Notes under the pieces: generated by a model | What the model was told of the DNA's origin: nothing | The model's input: only the letters and a program-made list of their open reading frames with translations | Database searches by the model: none | Made by a program: the position numbers and the translations under genes | In this document: piece by piece, positions 1-8,887 of the stretch | Layout: each line of letters begins with the position of its first letter | How positions within the stretch are numbered: position 1 is the first letter of the stretch | Assembly: GCA_900102235.1 (NCBI GenBank) | Contig: FMVL01000007.1 | Location: forward strand, 186,001-250,000 | Source: Lachnospiraceae bacterium XBB2008 | Lineage (GTDB): Bacteria > Bacillota > Clostridia > Lachnospirales > Lachnospiraceae | DNA length: 64,000 nt | Direction of reading: 5' to 3'

Positions 1-1571
1 TCATGGAGCGTGGTAAGCATCTGGCCGGCTTCATCGAATGTAGTGAGTTTCAGAGGTCTCGATACCGGTACGCCGACAACCTGCTTGATCTTATCTACGG
101 CGCCCACAACTTCGATGACTACGGGAGCATTCGAATCGGTATTGAGGCTTAAGTACTGACCGTACTTATCCTTGAGATAATCTCTGTAATCCTTGGCCAT
201 CTCCGTGTAATCACCGCTCGAAACAAAGCTGTATCTCTGAACAAGTGATTCATCGGGAAGCGACTCAACATATTTATACACGTCGGAATTAGCTATATCA
301 CCGACATCATACTGCTCTCTCTGACAGATCGAGTAGATCGCATTTACATAGTTATATGAATGGTTCTTTCCGGCTATATCGGCCTGGATCGCCGCATAAC
401 TCCTTCCGTCTTCAAGTACACAGATAAAGGAATCGTCACCGCTCGCAACACCGTATACCGCATAATAAGTTCTGGTATTGTGAACGACAGCCTTACGGGT
501 AAGGCACATATCCCATCCGTATACATTGGCATAATAGTTGTTCTGCGAGGTCTTGCCGTTATTGAAATTGATCAGTGATCCGCCGCCCTCGGGAACCATC
601 AGATATCCGGTATCTTCCGGACCACCTGCTCCGAAATAAGGAAGCGGTGTCAGCGTGTAGATCGGATAATCGCTCTTATACTGCATATCGGAGAAAGGTA
701 TCTCCACAGTCATATCGTCTCCGTCGAGCCTGTAGATCATGCTGACATCGAAGATGGGCTTATCGGAAGATTTTACCGAAAGGTCGAGTTCCTTGTCGGC
801 AGTGAAATCATCATATGTATATCCGGCTGCCTCAAATATGCCCTGCAGCTTCTTTCTTACGCTCTCCTTGGTGGAGCTTCTCAGTATGTAAAGTTTCTGA
901 TTCGCAAGCTCGGGATAATTGGCAAGCAGTTCGTCCTTATCATCCTTGGGGCTGAGTTTGTTTATATCGTATTTCTTGTAATACTGGGATACCACGGTAA
1001 CATCGCTGTCATCCATGAGTGAAGTCCATTTGTCATAGGACTCCTTGGTCATAACGGTAGGAATAACATACTCCTTCTCAACATTACCGAGCGAGTAGTC
1101 TACTCTGATATAGTCATCACCCTGCTCGATCTCATATATGCCGTTGGCAATACTCATGTCAAAGCAGTTAAGTGAAGTCTCAAGACCGGTCTCAACGGCA
1201 TATGACATAAGAAGAGGTGACTGAAGTTTATTCTTCTCCTCGGGAAGTGCCGCGGGATCATCGGCTGCACCCTGAGGGTTCGAATACCATACCTTGCCCG
1301 TCTCCTTAACTTCCACGGTAAACTGAGTGGTAAGGGGATCCATGGTGAATATAAGATAGTCGTTCTCCATGACTACGGGTTTCTCATCCCCTGCAAAAGC
1401 GCGTATCTCGACAACTTCCTCAGGTTTCTCGATATTCTGGTAATTGATGACGAAGAATATCACTCCGAAGATTATTGCAGCGAGCACGGTAGGAAAGATC
1501 AGACTTTTTACGGTCTCTTTGATCTTGTTATTCCGCTCTGTTATTAATTCCTGATTTTTCTCTCTTCTCAT
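1..1571 (-). CDS. DUF5696 family protein, membrane-anchored, cut by the left window edge
   Basis: The first 523 codons are visible and the gene continues past position 1. The ATG at 1571 is preceded by AGGAG at a normal distance. Residues about 24-41 form one hydrophobic segment after a charged start, so the protein is probably anchored with its bulk outside. The stretch around residues 75-85 (KVWYSNP) and the overall order match what I know of the DUF5696 family, which recurs beside sugar ABC transporters in Clostridia and Paenibacillus. It is the last visible gene of the transporter operon, 30 bases after the Yip1 gene. Its biochemical role is unknown; a part in carbohydrate capture or transport is inferred from position only. 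Confidence 0.7.
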   Translation of the reverse strand, partial: MRREKNQELITERNNKIKETVKSLIFPTVLAAIIFGVIFFVINYQNIEKPEEVVEIRAFAGDEKPVVMENDYLIFTMDPLTTQFTVEVKETGKVWYSNPQGAADDPAALPEEKNKLQSPLLMSYAVETGLETSLNCFDMSIANGIYEIEQGDDYIRVDYSLGNVEKEYVIPTVMTKESYDKWTSLMDDSDVTVVSQYYKKYDINKLSPKDDKDELLANYPELANQKLYILRSSTKESVRKKLQGIFEAAGYTYDDFTADKELDLSVKSSDKPIFDVSMIYRLDGDDMTVEIPFSDMQYKSDYPIYTLTPLPYFGAGGPEDTGYLMVPEGGGSLINFNNGKTSQNNYYANVYGWDMCLTRKAVVHNTRTYYAVYGVASGDDSFICVLEDGRSYAAIQADIAGKNHSYNYVNAIYSICQREQYDVGDIANSDVYKYVESLPDESLVQRYSFVSSGDYTEMAKDYRDYLKDKYGQYLSLNTDSNAPVVIEVVGAVDKIKQVVGVPVSRPLKLTTFDEAGQMLTTLH

Positions 1572-1601
1572 TTGAGCTCCTGAACGATCTTTATTTATTC
1601 A

Positions 1602-2258
1602 CTACAGTCTGAATAAGAACTCTCTTACCAGGGAAACAAAATACAAAACGCCCTGTGAGATCATACTGAAGAAAATGGTCAAAATGAAGACCATGACAAG
1701 CATTGCAAAAAGCGAAGCAACCGTGAACAAAAGGTTCTTGCCGGCGGAGAACTCATGGATCTGGCCCATGGCAGATACAATGAGCAATGCACAATACACA
1801 AGCGACAATGCGCTCAGCACGCTGTAAAACTGACCTTCCTCGACCGTAACAAAGTTACTGAAGATCATAAGCGGGAACTGGATCACGGGGTACGGAGTCA
1901 TGCCGTAACATGTAGCCATATATACCTGTCCGAGCTTTCCTTTGCCGTCAAACAGCGTAGTAAGAGCCCAGTTGCCCACAACCCAGAGAGCCAGCGGGAA
2001 AAGGATACTTGCAAGATAAAGGAATATGTTGAGTTCTTCCCAGTATACCTGCAGGAAAAGGAAACTCGTAAATCTGAGTTTCATGAGCCTCACCGCAAGT
2101 GTAGCGATAAGTATGGTATTGGCTGCGGCATACGAACCGCGTCTCTCATGTGTCAGATCCCAGAATCCGTCAACCGGATGTGTCATACAGTAAAACGCAA
2201 ACTTAAGGGATCTCAAGTATTCGGACCATGTTTCCTTTTTGGTCAGTGATGTAACCAT
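1602..2258 (-). CDS. Yip1-type multi-pass membrane protein
   Basis: The 218-residue product has about five hydrophobic segments spread from residue 45 to the C-terminus and an N-terminal soluble part with the sequence MTHPVDGFWDL near residue 25, typical of bacterial Yip1-domain proteins (PF04893). AAGGAG stands five bases before the ATG. It is translated after the NHL/TPR gene and before the DUF5696 gene. Bacterial Yip1 proteins have no firm function; the constant pairing with a sugar ABC importer suggests an accessory to that importer, which is inference. Confidence 0.75.
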   Translation of the reverse strand: MVTSLTKKETWSEYLRSLKFAFYCMTHPVDGFWDLTHERRGSYAAANTILIATLAVRLMKLRFTSFLFLQVYWEELNIFLYLASILFPLALWVVGNWALTTLFDGKGKLGQVYMATCYGMTPYPVIQFPLMIFSNFVTVEEGQFYSVLSALSLVYCALLIVSAMGQIHEFSAGKNLLFTVASLFAMLVMVFILTIFFSMISQGVLYFVSLVREFLFRL

Positions 2259-2289
2259 ATCGTCTCCTTAAAACTAACCGCGACTGTTA

Positions 2290-3798
2290 TCAGAATATAT
2301 CCGCAGTATCTATCTGATGCTTGATCGACTTGATCTTGCCTATTCCCATCGGGATCAGGAAAAGAGCGAGAAGAACTATCACTATTACAGCTATATGCTC
2401 TTCAACCCATTCCTTCCTGTACTGTTTAAATGCCTTGGAATAGTTCTCGTCATCATATTTGACCTCGAAATAATCCATGGCTTCTTTATATCTCTCCTGA
2501 CGCAGGTAGCTTCGTCCGATACCGATGTAAGCGAGGTCGTAATTGCCGTTCAGCTGCATCACGCGCTCCCAGGCATCACCGGAACTCTTGTAATCGCCCT
2601 GATCGAACTTTTCTATCGCATCATAGACCAGAGAACCGAACTCGGTGGGAACAAACTCCGTGATCGCACAGTCAAGCGTATCAAGCACATAAAGGTCATG
2701 ACCGAAATGCTCTATAGCTACCGGACGTCTGAAATATCCGTCCATATTGCCGTTTCCGCCAAATGCGAATACCAGATGACCCTGGTCATCATAACCGAAG
2801 CATCTGCCCCTGTTCCTGTCGAGGCATACGAAAATATCATTTTCAAAAACCGTAACATCCGAAAAATATGAAGGACCTTCGTAACCGCCTCCGGCTCCCA
2901 TATGGATATCACCGTAGATGCCCCACTCTCCGTTTCTGACAAGAATGTCGTTACCCATCAGATTGATCTTACGGACAGCATCAGCCTTATCGTTTCTTAA
3001 GTCCTCTCTCGTAACCGCACCGGTCACCGCGTAGATGAAGCCTTCATAGTCCATGTAGATATTGTCATACTCGGTGGGAACGAAGTTCTCCATCTGAGCA
3101 CGCTGAGCCTGGGTAGCGAATTTTTTCCACAGATAATCAAGGAAATCATACGTAACCTTGGTAGCTCCGACGAATCCCGAGAATGTCCCGTCGGGTTCGT
3201 ACTTGATCAGACCCTTGTTGATACCGGTGGCGATGCAGTATACACGCTCGGCGGTATCTATGGCTATTTTATTGGGCTGGAAAGTGATGCTCGGATCCAG
3301 CGTATTGTCTACAGGCTTATCATACTTAAGAAGAAGATTAAAATCGGGGTCAAGCTTAAGTATCCTGCCGTTGCCTCTGTCCGCGATGAAGAAGTTTCCT
3401 TCTTCCGAGATCGCGATATCCGAAGGCTGGTTAAATGTGGAATTGGAATCCCCCTTGAATTCTTCGATGATGCGAAGCACATCAAACTGCTCGTTGGAGA
3501 TCCTCTTAAGCTCAAGGATGCGGTTATTGCCGGTATCGCATACATAGAGCAGATCGCCGTATACGAATAATCCTTCCGGACTGCTCATCTTAACATCAAG
3601 CCCAAGTTCGGATGACGTAAATACTTTTCCTACCGTATAGAAGTCAGGCGAATCCTGTACATCTCCCCAATAATCCAGATTGTATGTATAACTGGTATCT
3701 CCGGTAGATGCATCCGCAAGGGCTGTCATCGGCATGATGTTCATCCCGATGATCACTCCCATGATCGCTATGCTTATCAGTCTTATGATCTTCTTCAT
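2290..3798 (-). CDS. Exported NHL-repeat and TPR protein of the transporter operon
   Basis: A signal peptide (residues 1-28, ending near ALADA) is followed by beta-propeller-like NHL repeats from about residue 55 to 385, seen as repeated blocks such as GLFVYGDLLYVCDTGNNRILEL, QPSDIAISEEGNFFIADRG and RRPVAIEHFGHDLYVLDT. A TPR pair lies at about 400-450 (GIGRSYLRQERYKEAMDYF), and a hydrophobic segment with a charged tail ends the protein (about 472-490). The protein should therefore sit outside the membrane, held by its C-terminal segment. AAGGGG precedes the ATG at 3798. It lies 11 bases after the second permease gene. Binding of glycan or partner proteins is possible for a propeller of this type but not shown. 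Confidence 0.75.
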   Translation of the reverse strand: MKKIIRLISIAIMGVIIGMNIMPMTALADASTGDTSYTYNLDYWGDVQDSPDFYTVGKVFTSSELGLDVKMSSPEGLFVYGDLLYVCDTGNNRILELKRISNEQFDVLRIIEEFKGDSNSTFNQPSDIAISEEGNFFIADRGNGRILKLDPDFNLLLKYDKPVDNTLDPSITFQPNKIAIDTAERVYCIATGINKGLIKYEPDGTFSGFVGATKVTYDFLDYLWKKFATQAQRAQMENFVPTEYDNIYMDYEGFIYAVTGAVTREDLRNDKADAVRKINLMGNDILVRNGEWGIYGDIHMGAGGGYEGPSYFSDVTVFENDIFVCLDRNRGRCFGYDDQGHLVFAFGGNGNMDGYFRRPVAIEHFGHDLYVLDTLDCAITEFVPTEFGSLVYDAIEKFDQGDYKSSGDAWERVMQLNGNYDLAYIGIGRSYLRQERYKEAMDYFEVKYDDENYSKAFKQYRKEWVEEHIAVIVIVLLALFLIPMGIGKIKSIKHQIDTADIF

Positions 3799-3809
3799 AC
3801 TTATGCCCC

Positions 3810-4709
3810 TTAATCTTTGAGACCCGAGCTTGCCATCGTCTCAAGTATCTGGCTCTCGGAGAATATGAATATGATGATGGGAACTATCATTACAACTACA
3901 AGTACGGCAGCACCCTGTCCTGTTCTGGCGATCCCGCCGCCCTGGATCTGCTGCAGTGCATAAACAAGAGTCTTGCGCTCTTCGGAATAGATATATGTTG
4001 ATGCCCTGTTGTTCCACAACGCCTGAACCGAGAAGATGATCAGCGTCATCCATGCAGGCTTAACGTTGGGCATGACTATTCCCGAGAATACCTTCCACTC
4101 ATTGGCACCGTCGATCTTGGCTGCCTCTATGAGGGATGTCGGAAGGCCCTCCATGAACTGCTTCATGAGGAAGAGTCCCATGGGGGAAGCAAAAGCGGGA
4201 ATTATAATAGCCCAGTATGTATCTATCCATCCGAGTTTGTTCAGGATCAGATAGTTGGGGATCTGTGTAACATAACCGGTGAACATCATCGCAACGGTTA
4301 CGATCTTGAAGAACAACTGGTTTCCGGGGAATTCATACTTGGCAAGTACGAATGCGCCCATAGAGGCTACTATCAGATGTCCTGCAGTACCGACAAATGT
4401 GATGAATACGGTATTGAACAGATATCTCGAGAAAGAAACCCAGGATTTACCCATCGTTACGAACAGATCCGAGAAGTTATCAAGCGTCGGATGCTGCGCG
4501 AATACACGGGGCGGGAACTTGAAGAGCTCATCAAGAGGCTTCAACGCACTGCTGACCGCATAAACGATAGGGAAAACCATGACCATGGCAACCAGTACCA
4601 GGAATAAGTACAGAGCTATGTCTCCGGCTATGGAACGGTTGGGTTTTCTTTTCTTTATAAGAGGCTTTCTGTAAGGCTTTTCGGCAATCTCTTTTTTCTT
4701 TCTGCTCAT
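3810..4709 (-). CDS. Carbohydrate ABC transporter permease, MalG type
   Basis: The 299-residue protein has six predicted membrane helices and the cytoplasmic EAA loop near residues 195-215 (EAAKIDGANEWKVF, then MPNVKPAW), which contacts the ATPase subunit in this family. The basic N-terminus (residues 1-25) is cytosolic. It follows the first permease gene by one base, so the two are translationally coupled. The substrate cannot be read from the sequence. No ATP-binding subunit is encoded in this window; importers of this class commonly borrow a shared MsmK-type ATPase made elsewhere. Confidence 0.93.
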   Translation of the reverse strand: MSRKKKEIAEKPYRKPLIKKRKPNRSIAGDIALYLFLVLVAMVMVFPIVYAVSSALKPLDELFKFPPRVFAQHPTLDNFSDLFVTMGKSWVSFSRYLFNTVFITFVGTAGHLIVASMGAFVLAKYEFPGNQLFFKIVTVAMMFTGYVTQIPNYLILNKLGWIDTYWAIIIPAFASPMGLFLMKQFMEGLPTSLIEAAKIDGANEWKVFSGIVMPNVKPAWMTLIIFSVQALWNNRASTYIYSEERKTLVYALQQIQGGGIARTGQGAAVLVVVMIVPIIIFIFSESQILETMASSGLKD

Positions 4710-4710
4710 A

Positions 4711-5649
4711 TCAGGTTCCTACTCTCCTCAAAAGACTCTGGATAGCTTTGTTGCAAAGGATCATCATCAGGAAAAGTATCGTAGCTATCGCACAGGCGTA
4801 ACCCATTTCAAACCTGGAGAAACCGTAGTCGAAAAGGTGGGTAACGATAGTTCTGGCTGCATAGTCGGTACTGGGGTATCCGCAGAGTGCCATCGTGACA
4901 TCGCAGACACCGAAAGCCTGAGTGATGGACATAACGGCACCGAACATGAGCATCGGCTTCATGTTGGGCAGTGTAATGTACCACAGCTCCTGCCAGCGGT
5001 TCTTGACTCCGTCCATATAGCCCGCTTCAAACTGGGACTTGTCAACGCCCTGAAGACCTGCAACGAATGACAGGAATCCGGCACCGAGACTCATCCAGAG
5101 GATGACGAGCATACATATCGGAAGCATATATTTGGGATCGATAAGCCACAGTTTGGGAGTATCGATCAGACCCATGTTCATAAGTGCAGCGTTTACATAT
5201 CCGTAAGCATCGCCTCTGAAGAATACCGAGAAGATAACATAGCAGTTACCCGCGATCGAGGGAGCATAGAATACTACTACCGCTACGGAACGTACCCATC
5301 TGGGAAGTTCGTTGATGAGCCATGCAAAAAGGAATGACAGGATATACCCGAGCGGTCCGGTTATGATGGCTATCATGAATGTGTTCTTAACACCCAGAAG
5401 GAAGATATCATCGTCAAGGATCAGACTGATATAGTTCTGAAGGCCTATGAATCTGGGTGCTTCGAGGATGTTATAGTATGTAAAACTGTAATAGATCGAA
5501 GCAACGACCGGGAACACGAAGAACATCGTGAACAGGATCGCATACGGCGCAAGGAACAGATAACACATCTTTCTGTTCTTCGCCTTCTTCCACGCTACCT
5601 GTGCGTCGTGCTTACGCAGCTCAAAATACTTTTGAATGTACTCTTTCAT
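4711..5649 (-). CDS. Sugar ABC transporter permease, MalF/UgpA type
   Basis: This 312-residue protein has six membrane helices, the first at about residues 30-50 after a charged cytoplasmic start. Its EAA loop is seen near residues 210-235 (EAGYMDGVKNRWQELWYITLP). GGAG stands before the ATG at 5649. It lies 14 bases after the solute-binding gene and directly before the second permease, giving the usual order binding protein, MalF-like, MalG-like. The substrate is probably an oligosaccharide, inferred from the many glycoside hydrolases nearby. Confidence 0.93.
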   Translation of the reverse strand: MKEYIQKYFELRKHDAQVAWKKAKNRKMCYLFLAPYAILFTMFFVFPVVASIYYSFTYYNILEAPRFIGLQNYISLILDDDIFLLGVKNTFMIAIITGPLGYILSFLFAWLINELPRWVRSVAVVVFYAPSIAGNCYVIFSVFFRGDAYGYVNAALMNMGLIDTPKLWLIDPKYMLPICMLVILWMSLGAGFLSFVAGLQGVDKSQFEAGYMDGVKNRWQELWYITLPNMKPMLMFGAVMSITQAFGVCDVTMALCGYPSTDYAARTIVTHLFDYGFSRFEMGYACAIATILFLMMILCNKAIQSLLRRVGT

Positions 5650-5663
5650 TCCTTATCTCCTGA

Positions 5664-8618
5664 TCATTCCACGGGCATTCCGAACTCTTTACGTTTCTTC
5701 TCGATCTCTTCATCGATCTTGATCGAGTAGTCGATAATAGTCTCTCGCGAATCGGATTTCTCATTGATAACTTTACGTATGGCATTGGAGATATGACGTC
5801 CGGTGAAGTATCCGCCGGGAACCTCTCTGATACCGCGGGTCTGATCCCACTGTTCGTTAAGGACTGTAATATCTTCCATGCTCCATGACAGGTTGGAGAA
5901 GGCATCTCTGTTTGCAGTGGCATATCTCGCACTGGAGCCGAGAAGAGCCTCTATCTCACGACCGAATCTGATCTGTGTATCGGGCTGTGCCCACCACTTC
6001 ATGAACTCCCATGATTTTTCCTTGAGTTCCTGATCCTCTGTCGTGATCATCATGGTAGCACTGCCTGTGATAAAGTCGGATCTGTCAATATAGGTATTGC
6101 CGCTTGCATCCGTTCTCTCTGTACCGGGGATAACTGTGAAGTCCCAGAGACCTCTGATCTCGGGTGCGGATACCATCAGAGTGTTATATGTCGAGTAAGG
6201 AGCTATGCCTATAGGCATCTCGCCCGATCTGAAACGGCTGACGAAATCGTAAACCGTAGGGATACCGTAATCGTTGAAATACCTTACATAATCATCAAAT
6301 GCCCTGATGGCCTGCTCGGTATCTACGGTAGTCTTGGTGCCGGCTTCATTGTACATGTCTCCGCCGTACTGGAACAGCAGCGAGAAGTACAGTGACAGGT
6401 CAGGCACGTTTGACATGACTGCGGTCGAACTTGCCGCGGTAGTCGAAGAACCTGCCGCGGTAGGAATACCTACGGAAAGGTTGTTACCCTGAATGGTGGG
6501 CAGTTCTTCTATAAGATCCTGCCATGTCTGGGGTACCTCAAGTTCAAGTTCCTCAAGCACGTCCTTTCTGTAGAACATAACGTTGAAGGTCTGAGTCTCG
6601 GGGATCGCATATATATGCTCATCCAATCTGTACTGCTCGTATGAACTCTCGGAATAGTGTGAAAGAACCTCTTCCCAGTCATCAAACTGTGTCAGATCCT
6701 CGGACGCATTACGAAGAGCATAGTTTACGGGCTGATCTGCGCCGATCGAGAGGACTACATTGGGTCCGCGCCCCGCCATTACCGCATTCAGAACGGCTGT
6801 AGGGTCTACTATCTCGACATTGACCTTGACGCCGCTATCGGGTGTGAATGAATCATCGACCATTGCCTTTAAGATCGTACCCTGGTCACGGCCGGTCAGA
6901 ACCCATACCTTAACGATCTGCTCGCTGGAATTCTCGTCGTATACATCGCCGACGGAATTGTAATCTACGAAGAATGATGCAAAGAACGATTTGGTCTCAT
7001 GCCACATCTTCGAGAAGAAATTGGCCTGTTTCTTCTCGGGTTTGACATCGGTACCGGTGATCGTGATGTAGTCGATATCAAGCTGGGTATCGCTCATGTT
7101 AAGGGAAGCGGTACCGAGTGCGGTGATATTATCCTTGAATGTAACGAACTCAGTCGTGATCTTCTGCGGTTTTCTGCAGAAACGCTCAAGCTGCTGTGCC
7201 ACGGTCTGAGCGCTGGCGATATTGTCGGCCTTCTGTCCGGAAAGCTTAACGGTATCGTCGACGATCTTATACAGACGTCTGGCTTCCAGATCCATGGCAT
7301 CCATGATCTCGGGATACGTGGAATCTATACGGTAATCACGATACTGGTCGGGGTTGGCACCTGTATATACCAGCACTTTCCTGTATATCTGGTTAAGTCT
7401 GAACGTGGAATCCTCAAGGTCTTTAAGGATCGGACCCATATCACCCAAAGTGGCTTCCAGCCTGATGGTATGTTTGCCTTTGGTAAGATAGAAATTGTAC
7501 GGAGTGCCCTCGGCATCAGCCAGGTCAAGATACTCCCAGTCATTTCTGTAGTCGAAAGAGATCTCGTCGAGGTCATCAAAAGGAACCTCTCCGTCAATAT
7601 AGACTTTACGTGATGAAACGCTTCCGCGTTTATAATTCTGACGGCCCTTTATACATATATTATAGAAACCGTCCTCGGGAACCTCGAACTCCCACTCTAT
7701 CCACTGACCGTTCTTTCGCCATGTCTCACCGCCCACGTAATTAAGGACGGTATTGGTCACGCTGTTGGGAACCGTTGTCGGTGAAGATCTGTCATATTTT
7801 GCATAGAGCGAAGATTCCGATCTTGCGGTGGAAGTCTCGCCCTGGATTATCGATGAGAAAGAAGCGGCATTTGCTCCCGAAGATTTGGATGAATACTGTG
7901 AAAGATAATCTTCATAGGTCATCTTGTCGGTAGTGCCCTGAAGTTCGAGCTTTCTGATATACATGGGCTCGTTGTCGGCTACAAGTGTCAGTTCATTGCT
8001 TCCTTTGGTAAAGAAGAACTGATAAGGCTCAACGACATACCCCATGTCATCACGGAAATATGCGCTCTGCCAGTCAAAGATCTCAACCTGGGTGGGACGG
8101 AGCTCGTTACCCTGATTATCGACTCTCACATCGCCGCCGTCTGTCCAGATACGGGTAAATGATATGTTTCTTGCATCTTCAAAAGGGATCTCCCCGTTGA
8201 TGAGGACGGTTCTCTCTGCGGGAACGCCTCTTGATTCGGGAAGCAGATATTCTATATAGATATTGTAAAGACCGTCTTCGGGAACCGAAACATTGAATGT
8301 GACTTCGGAACCGGTATCGGTGAAAAGTGCTTTGGATGAATTCTCTTCCGCCTCTGATGCCTCACCTTCGTTAACCGTGTAGTCGAATACATCAATCTCT
8401 ACTACGGCATCCTTGGGTGATCCAGCAGATATATGTTCATTGATATATCCGGAATAAGTCCCTGTTCTCTCAAGGCCCTCTATATCGGTTGAAAGGTCGA
8501 CATTTTCGTATTTATCATGAAAATCTTCGACATCACGCATGGCCAGAAGTACGCATACGACCGCGATCGACGCCACAACCGCCAATGTAATCAGAACTTT
8601 CTTAAGAAAATCGTTCAT
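5664..8618 (-). CDS. Very large extracellular solute-binding protein with two N-terminal carbohydrate-binding-like repeats
   Basis: With 984 residues this is more than twice the usual length of a sugar-binding protein. I place the start at 8618 because GGAG stands eight bases upstream; an in-frame start 45 bases earlier lacks that. An uncleaved-looking membrane segment (about residues 6-26, no lipobox cysteine) is followed by two related beta-sandwich regions, about 60-225 and 265-425. Both contain VPEDG followed by YNI, then a V-x-I-[ND]-GE-[IV]-PF block, which points to an internal duplication resembling CBM35/CBM6 folds. A helical linker follows, and residues from about 570 onward match the family 1 solute-binding fold (AIPETQTFNVMFYRKD, later PDTQIRFGREIE). 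First gene of the transporter operon. Confidence 0.88.
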   Translation of the reverse strand: MNDFLKKVLITLAVVASIAVVCVLLAMRDVEDFHDKYENVDLSTDIEGLERTGTYSGYINEHISAGSPKDAVVEIDVFDYTVNEGEASEAEENSSKALFTDTGSEVTFNVSVPEDGLYNIYIEYLLPESRGVPAERTVLINGEIPFEDARNISFTRIWTDGGDVRVDNQGNELRPTQVEIFDWQSAYFRDDMGYVVEPYQFFFTKGSNELTLVADNEPMYIRKLELQGTTDKMTYEDYLSQYSSKSSGANAASFSSIIQGETSTARSESSLYAKYDRSSPTTVPNSVTNTVLNYVGGETWRKNGQWIEWEFEVPEDGFYNICIKGRQNYKRGSVSSRKVYIDGEVPFDDLDEISFDYRNDWEYLDLADAEGTPYNFYLTKGKHTIRLEATLGDMGPILKDLEDSTFRLNQIYRKVLVYTGANPDQYRDYRIDSTYPEIMDAMDLEARRLYKIVDDTVKLSGQKADNIASAQTVAQQLERFCRKPQKITTEFVTFKDNITALGTASLNMSDTQLDIDYITITGTDVKPEKKQANFFSKMWHETKSFFASFFVDYNSVGDVYDENSSEQIVKVWVLTGRDQGTILKAMVDDSFTPDSGVKVNVEIVDPTAVLNAVMAGRGPNVVLSIGADQPVNYALRNASEDLTQFDDWEEVLSHYSESSYEQYRLDEHIYAIPETQTFNVMFYRKDVLEELELEVPQTWQDLIEELPTIQGNNLSVGIPTAAGSSTTAASSTAVMSNVPDLSLYFSLLFQYGGDMYNEAGTKTTVDTEQAIRAFDDYVRYFNDYGIPTVYDFVSRFRSGEMPIGIAPYSTYNTLMVSAPEIRGLWDFTVIPGTERTDASGNTYIDRSDFITGSATMMITTEDQELKEKSWEFMKWWAQPDTQIRFGREIEALLGSSARYATANRDAFSNLSWSMEDITVLNEQWDQTRGIREVPGGYFTGRHISNAIRKVINEKSDSRETIIDYSIKIDEEIEKKRKEFGMPVE

Positions 8619-8643
8619 ATTCCGTCTCCAAAAAAATGCACAT

Positions 8644-8672
8644 AGTATACGCGTGCAGATCACACATTGTAA
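8644..8672 (-). promoter_or_regulatory. Candidate promoter of the ABC transporter operon
   Basis: Reading the minus strand, TATACT at 8649-8644 resembles a -10 box and lies about 25 bases before the start codon at 8618. The hexamer 17 bases upstream (TTACAA) is a poor -35, which would fit an activator-dependent promoter next to the divergent AraC gene. The match is weak. Confidence 0.35.
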
Positions 8673-8731
8673 TCATTTTATGGGATTTGCAATCAGCAGG
8701 CTTATCATTTATTGCTATTTTGTGTTTATTT

Positions 8732-8847
8732 GTTGCGATAAAGTGTAACAATTAGATGCTCAACATTTGTTCGTTTTTGACAAAAAACGTCAAATATCCA
8801 TATTCTGTTTGCCAAGTTGCGTAACAATGTATTAAAATGATGCTCAA
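8732..8847. promoter_or_regulatory. Two copies of a composite motif, likely AraC operators
   Basis: On the plus strand GTTGCG (8732-8737), TAACAAT (8746-8752) and GATGCTCAA (8755-8763) recur in the same order as GTTGCG (8816-8821), TAACAAT (8822-8828) and GATGCTCAA (8839-8847). The outer elements are offset by exactly 84 bases, about eight helical turns. Between the copies lies an inverted repeat TTTGAC/GTCAAA (8776-8794). The whole sits in the 269-bp gap between the divergent AraC gene and transporter operon, the expected place for direct-repeat AraC sites. The binding protein is inferred. Confidence 0.55.
8809..8837 (+). promoter_or_regulatory. Candidate promoter of the AraC regulator
   Basis: TTGCCA (8809-8814) and TTAAAA (8832-8837) are separated by 17 bases. 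The second composite motif overlaps this promoter, so the regulator may control its own gene. The start codon follows about 50 bases later. Confidence 0.45.
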
Positions 8848-8887
8848 ATATTGAGTTTATAAAAAGCAATTGTTGACGAGGTATCAA

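Noticed and set aside
6999-7613. Open frame of 204 codons on the plus strand
   Set aside because: It lies opposite the solute-binding gene, has no ribosome site and its product resembles nothing; it mirrors the codon pattern of the real gene.
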